From Pseudaestuariivita atlantica (GTDB lineage Bacteria > Pseudomonadota > Alphaproteobacteria > Rhodobacterales > Rhodobacteraceae), in NCBI RefSeq assembly GCF_001205715.1, contig NZ_AQQZ01000001.1:1-64000 (forward strand): 64,000 nucleotides of DNA, written 5' to 3'. Both the position numbers and the translations under genes were made by a program. The notes under the pieces are model-generated. The model did not search any database. It worked only from the letters and a program-made list of their open reading frames with translations, and had not been told where the DNA came from. Positions within the stretch are counted from its first letter, which is position 1. Each line of letters begins with the position of its first letter. This document shows positions 61,201 through 64,000 of this stretch, one piece after another.

Positions 61201-61706
61201 CGCCCGCCGCCGCCCCAGGACGCCTTGAGCATCAGGGGGTAGCCGATCTCGGCCGCTTCCTTGCGGATCGCGTCCATGTCGTCGCCGAGCACCTCGGTCG
61301 CGGGGATGACGGGCACGCCTGCCTCGATCGCGACGCGGCGGGCGCTGGCCTTGTCGCCCAGCTTGCGCATGGTTTCGGCGCGGGGGCCGATGAAGGTGAT
61401 GCCGTTCGCGGCGCAGGCATCCACGAGGTCGGGGTTTTCCGACAACAGGCCATATCCCGGGTGGATCGCATCCGCGCCCGACATCTTGGCGACGCGGATG
61501 ATCTCGTCGATCGACAGGTAGGCCTGGACCGGGCCCAGCCCCTCGCCGATGCGATAGGCCTCGTCGGCCTTGAACCGGTGCAGGCCCAGCTTGTCCTCTT
61601 CGGCGAAGACGGCGACCGTCTTCTTGCCCATCTCGTTGGCGGCGCGCATCACGCGGATGGCGATTTCACCGCGGTTGGCGATCAGGATCTTGGAAAAGGT
61701 GGTCAT
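58266..61706 (-). CDS. pyc: Pyruvate carboxylase
   Basis: An 1146-residue biotin enzyme that makes oxaloacetate from pyruvate and bicarbonate. The biotin carboxylase domain (about 1-460) contains GYPLMLKASWGGGGRGMR for ATP and EVNPRVQVEHTVTEEVTG. The carboxyltransferase domain (about 540-800) has DTTMRDSHQSLLATRMR and HTHDTAG metal-binding residues. The biotinyl domain at the end has EAMKM with the biotin-accepting Lys near 1112. The length is typical of the single-chain alpha4 type. It is the anaplerotic route for this organism. A promoter should lie within 61707-61760, but none is clear. Confidence 0.98.
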   Translation of the reverse strand: MTTFSKILIANRGEIAIRVMRAANEMGKKTVAVFAEEDKLGLHRFKADEAYRIGEGLGPVQAYLSIDEIIRVAKMSGADAIHPGYGLLSENPDLVDACAANGITFIGPRAETMRKLGDKASARRVAIEAGVPVIPATEVLGDDMDAIRKEAAEIGYPLMLKASWGGGGRGMRPIESEDELEEKVLEGRREAEAAFGNGEGYLEKMITRARHVEVQILGDTHGNLYHLYERDCSVQRRNQKVVERAPAPYLSEAQREEICELGRKICAHVNYECAGTVEFLMDMDTGKFYFIEVNPRVQVEHTVTEEVTGIDIVQAQIQIAEGKSLAEATGKASQYDIRLNGHALQTRITTEDPQNNFIPDYGRITAYRGATGMGIRLDGGTAYSGAVITRYYDSLLEKVTAWAPTPEKAIARMDRALREFRIRGVSTNIAFVENLLKHPTFLNNQYTTKFIDTTPELFQFDKRRDRGTKVLGYIAEITVNGHPETAGRPRPPADLKLPKAPKPANAEIADGPRQILEKKGAQGVADWMSKQKQLLITDTTMRDSHQSLLATRMRSIDMIGIAPNYAHDLPQLFSVECWGGATFDVAYRFLDECPWQRLRDLRARMPNLLTQMLLRGSNGVGYTNYPDNVVQAFVAQAAESGVDLFRVFDPLNWTENMRISMDAVLESGKILEAAICYTGDVLDPKRSKYDLKYYLKMAQELKDAGTHVLCIKDMGGLLKPASATVLFKALKEETGLPIHFHTHDTAGIASASILAAAAAGVDAVDCAMDSLSGNTSQATLGTVVEALRHTDRDTGLDIDAIRQISNYWEAVRGHYAAFESGMQSPSSEVYLHEMPGGQFTNLKAQARSMGLEDKWHEVARTYADVNRMFGDVIKVTPIAKTVGDMALLMVSQGLTCEDVLDPKTEVSFPESVKTLMRGQVGQAPGGFPKDIVRKVLKDEKPITVRPGELLEPEDLDARHAELAKRFEIDIDNEDLMGAMMYPKVFADYADKHAVVGPIRTLPTRTFFYGMVPGEEITAEIDPGKTLEIRLQAVGDTQEDGSSRVFFELNGQPRVVRVVNKAAAVQVADKPKADPANENHIGAPMPGVVASVAVKAGQTISAGDLLLTIEAMKMETGLHAERDAVVRAVHVQAGSQIDAKDLLVELD

Positions 61707-61871
61707 CTTGGTTCCCCGCGTCGGATTGTACCCGTGCTATATGACGCGGGTGCAGCCGGGTAAACTGAGGGGAAGTGGGTAGCCCGCCAGATCATGCTGC
61801 ACCTGCATAATCCGCGAAAAGTCGTAGCCGGTCGAACCCTGGAAGGAAAGCCCGCCTGAACGGGCCGGGGT

Positions 61872-61902
61872 CCGGCGGGGCCTTGGCTGCATGCCCCGCC
61901 GG
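61872..61902 (-). terminator. Hairpin after the PAS-domain gene
   Basis: The perfect 10-base arms CCGGCGGGGC (61872-61881) and GCCCCGCCGG (61893-61902) surround an 11-base loop, 14 bases past the stop of the minus-strand PAS gene. No U tract follows. Confidence 0.6.
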
Positions 61903-61916
61903 GTCGTGCGCGCGGG

Positions 61917-62642
61917 TCAGGCGTGGTGCCGGAACTCGGGCGCTTCGGCGACCGCAAGGTCGACAAGGTGTTGCGCGGTTTCGCGCAAGGTGGGCGTTCC
62001 GGTCTGCGACAGGTCCAGCAGGGACATGTCCGCCTGTTGCGCCGCGGCCAGCCGGTTTTCGGCGGTTGTGCGCACCTTTTGCAGCGTGTCGTCCACCGCC
62101 CGGCACATCCCCGCAAGGAACCGCGCCGATGCGCGCAGGTCGCAGTCACTGGCCTGTCCCGCCTCCATCGCGTCGAACAGGGCGCCGATCCGCGACAACT
62201 GAAACGAGGCCTCGGTCGAGAAATAGCGCACGTCCTCGAACGCGACGAGATCAGCCTGGTCCCGTTCCAGCCGGCGCACGCACAGCGCGTGGCCAAGGAT
62301 CCGTTCCGCGCCGCCTGGCATGGTGACCGGGCAGACCGTCGTTTGCCACGTCAGCGTGCCGCCGGGCTTCGACAGGACCTCCTGGTAGTCGATGGGGCCG
62401 CCGCGCGCGATGGCTTCGGCATAGTGGGCGTTGACCTCTTCCGCCTGCTTGTCGGGCAACAGGTCGGACACGCGCTTGCCGCGACACGCACCGAACTCCA
62501 TGCCGCTTTCGCGTTCATGCGCCTCGTTCAGCCCTATCAGGTGGAATTGCCGCTGGCCGGTCTGTCGTTCTGCCACGAATACCGGGATTTTGAAGGAATC
62601 GAGCTCTACGCGAAGCTCGTCAAGATCGGTTGCCTGGAACAT
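61917..62642 (-). CDS. PAS-domain protein, possible sensor
   Basis: A 241-residue protein. The first 135 residues look like a PAS fold (IPVFVAERQTGQRQFHLIGL and YQEVLSKPGGTLTWQTTVCP). The remainder is helical and contains a Ser/Asp/Glu-rich stretch (EDVRYFSTEASFQLSRIG) that may form a helix pair. No histidine kinase, GGDEF or EAL domain follows, so it is a short PAS protein that may act in a regulatory complex. ATG 62642 has GGAGG nine bases upstream (complement of 62651-62655), and the longer frame lacks this. It is divergent to the helicase gene. Confidence 0.75.
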   Translation of the reverse strand: MFQATDLDELRVELDSFKIPVFVAERQTGQRQFHLIGLNEAHERESGMEFGACRGKRVSDLLPDKQAEEVNAHYAEAIARGGPIDYQEVLSKPGGTLTWQTTVCPVTMPGGAERILGHALCVRRLERDQADLVAFEDVRYFSTEASFQLSRIGALFDAMEAGQASDCDLRASARFLAGMCRAVDDTLQKVRTTAENRLAAAQQADMSLLDLSQTGTPTLRETAQHLVDLAVAEAPEFRHHA

Positions 62643-62837
62643 TGCTGCCTCCGGGAAATCTTCAATGGCCAGTACAATCGGACAAACCGGTTTACGAAAC
62701 CTGAAGATCAGGCCGACCAGACGTCTTGATTTAGAGACAAATTCGAAGCGGGAGCGCAGATGGGCGGATTGGCGCGGGCAAGAACAAAACGCGATCAAAG
62801 GCTTTTGTCCGGCGCGCTTCCGCCGTATGATCGCGCC
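62643..62837. promoter_or_regulatory. Divergent promoter interval, PAS gene and helicase gene
   Basis: A 195-base stretch somewhat richer in A/T than its surroundings, with no gene. It must contain the promoters for both genes. I cannot assign -35/-10 boxes with confidence. Confidence 0.4.
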
Positions 62838-64000
62838 ATGAGCAGTTACCACGAAGACGACGCGTTCGAGGCGGCAGCGGCCTCTCCGGGACTTGCGGCA
62901 CGGGCCATGGCGGCGCGGGGCGCGCCTTACCTCGACGGGTTGAACGCCGAACAGCGGCAGGCGGTCGAACAGATCAACGGCCCGGTGCTGATGCTGGCAG
63001 GCGCCGGCACGGGCAAGACGCGGGCGCTGACGACGCGCATCGCGCATCTTCTGCACACCGGCACCGCGCACCCGAACGAAATCCTTGCCGTGACCTTCAC
63101 CAACAAGGCCGCGCGCGAGATGAAGGACCGCGTCGGCGCGATGATGGGCCACGCGGTCGAAGGGATGCCGTGGCTCGGCACCTTCCACGCGATCTGTGTC
63201 AAGCTGCTCCGCCGCCATGCCGAACTGGTGGGGCTGAAGTCGAATTTCACCATCCTCGACACCGACGACCAGATCCGCCTTCTGAAACAGCTTTTGCAGG
63301 CCTCGAACATCGACGACAAACGCTGGCCCGCCCGCGCGTTGTCCTCATTGATCGACGGCTGGAAGAACCGCGCGCTGACGCCCGACAAGGTGCCCGCCGC
63401 CGATGCCTCGGCCTTCGATCACAAGGGCGTCCAGCTTTATGCGCAGTATCAGGAGCGGCTGAAGGAGCTGAACGCCACCGATTTCGGCGACCTTCTGCTG
63501 CATGTCCTGACGATCTTCCAGGAACATGACGACGTGCTGGCACAGTACCAGCGCTGGTTCCGCTATATCCTTGTCGACGAGTACCAGGATACCAACGTCG
63601 CGCAGTACCTGTGGCTGCGGCTGCTCGCACAATCGCACAAGAATATCTGCTGCGTGGGCGACGACGACCAGTCGATCTATGGCTGGCGCGGGGCCGAGGT
63701 GGGCAACATCCTGCGGTTTGAAAAGGATTTTCCCGGCGCGCGCGTGATCCGGCTGGAGCAGAATTACCGCTCGACCCAGCATATCCTGTCGGCCGCATCG
63801 GGCGTGATCGCCGCCAACAAGGGGCGGTTGGGCAAGGAATTGTGGACCGAGGCCGAGGGCGGAGAAAAGGTCCGCCTGATCGGTCACTGGGATGGCGAGG
63901 AAGAGGCCCGCTGGATCGGCGAGGAAGTCGAGGCCATGCAAAGGGGCACGCGGGGCATGGACCCGATGAGCCTTGACGACATGGCGATCCTTGTCCGCGC
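62838..64000 (+). CDS. ATP-dependent DNA helicase, UvrD/PcrA type (5' part only)
   Basis: The first 387 residues of a superfamily 1A helicase, cut by the window end. Motifs in order: Q-like LNAEQRQAV, Walker A LAGAGTGKTRALTTRI near residue 55, Ia FTNKAAREMKDRV, Walker B ILVDEYQDTN, motif III DDQSIYGWRGA, motif IV LEQNYRST. It unwinds DNA in excision and mismatch repair. ATG 62838 starts MSSYHEDDAFEAAAAS. The acidic, Ala-rich N-terminus of about 30 residues before motif Q is longer than in UvrD of gamma-proteobacteria. Confidence 0.95.
   Translation, partial: MSSYHEDDAFEAAAASPGLAARAMAARGAPYLDGLNAEQRQAVEQINGPVLMLAGAGTGKTRALTTRIAHLLHTGTAHPNEILAVTFTNKAAREMKDRVGAMMGHAVEGMPWLGTFHAICVKLLRRHAELVGLKSNFTILDTDDQIRLLKQLLQASNIDDKRWPARALSSLIDGWKNRALTPDKVPAADASAFDHKGVQLYAQYQERLKELNATDFGDLLLHVLTIFQEHDDVLAQYQRWFRYILVDEYQDTNVAQYLWLRLLAQSHKNICCVGDDDQSIYGWRGAEVGNILRFEKDFPGARVIRLEQNYRSTQHILSAASGVIAANKGRLGKELWTEAEGGEKVRLIGHWDGEEEARWIGEEVEAMQRGTRGMDPMSLDDMAILVR

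Overview
The window is a GC-rich chromosomal segment of an alphaproteobacterium, most likely a Rhodobacteraceae (Roseobacter/Paracoccus group) member. Evidence for this: cobS and cobT separated by a few small genes next to bolA and a J-domain gene; a cryptochrome/photolyase gene fused head to tail with a DUF2256 gene; TAXI-type TRAP transporters; a nasT-nasS controlled nitrate assimilation locus; GTG starts and many 4-base ATGA overlaps. No genus can be named from the sequence alone. There is no rRNA, CRISPR array, recognisable insertion sequence or phage structural gene.

Layout. 1-3000: two unrecognised co-directional genes (214 aa and a 699 aa TPR protein) in visibly more A/T-rich DNA, probably the edge of an accessory island. 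3100-14900: core genes (YCII, BolA, J-domain protein, ECF sigma plus anti-sigma, cobS, cobT, gatB, an acyltransferase), ending in a striking run of perfect palindromes between cobT and gatB. 14900-20400: membrane protein, SDR, aminopeptidase N, photolyase and DUF2256 protein. 20420-21020: three ~205-bp tandem repeats without a gene. 21000-30100: glycosyltransferase-like gene, AEC transporter and a housekeeping operon (two D-Ala-D-Ala carboxypeptidases, SPOR protein, tmk, holB, tatD, MBL hydrolase). 30354: tRNA-Ser.

30480-44534 is a catabolic/uptake region. A hydrolase with the full fluoroacetate-dehalogenase-type catalytic set and a Rieske oxygenase with the Glu bridge of quaternary-ammonium oxygenases form an operon that faces a proXWV-type betaine importer. 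Next comes an operon of a BKACE enzyme, a GST-like protein and a phosphonate-monoesterase-like sulfatase-superfamily enzyme, flanked by two paralogous TAXI binding proteins and one fused TRAP permease. A decayed livM remnant lies directly in front of the BKACE gene, which suggests a transporter replacement.

44550-56251 is a complete nitrate/nitrite assimilation regulon, all on the minus strand: nasT (ANTAR antiterminator), nasS (nitrate sensor), a structured leader with ANTAR-type hairpins, nrtA, an intergenic attenuator-like element, nrtB, a double-ATPase nrtCD, nirB, nirD and nasA. The proteins would import nitrate, reduce it to nitrite and then to ammonium, with NasS/NasT relieving leader termination when nitrate or nitrite is present.

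56449-64000: tRNA-Gly, an SH3b protein, a MAPEG protein, pyruvate carboxylase, a PAS-domain protein and the 5' part of a UvrD/PcrA-type helicase that runs off the window.
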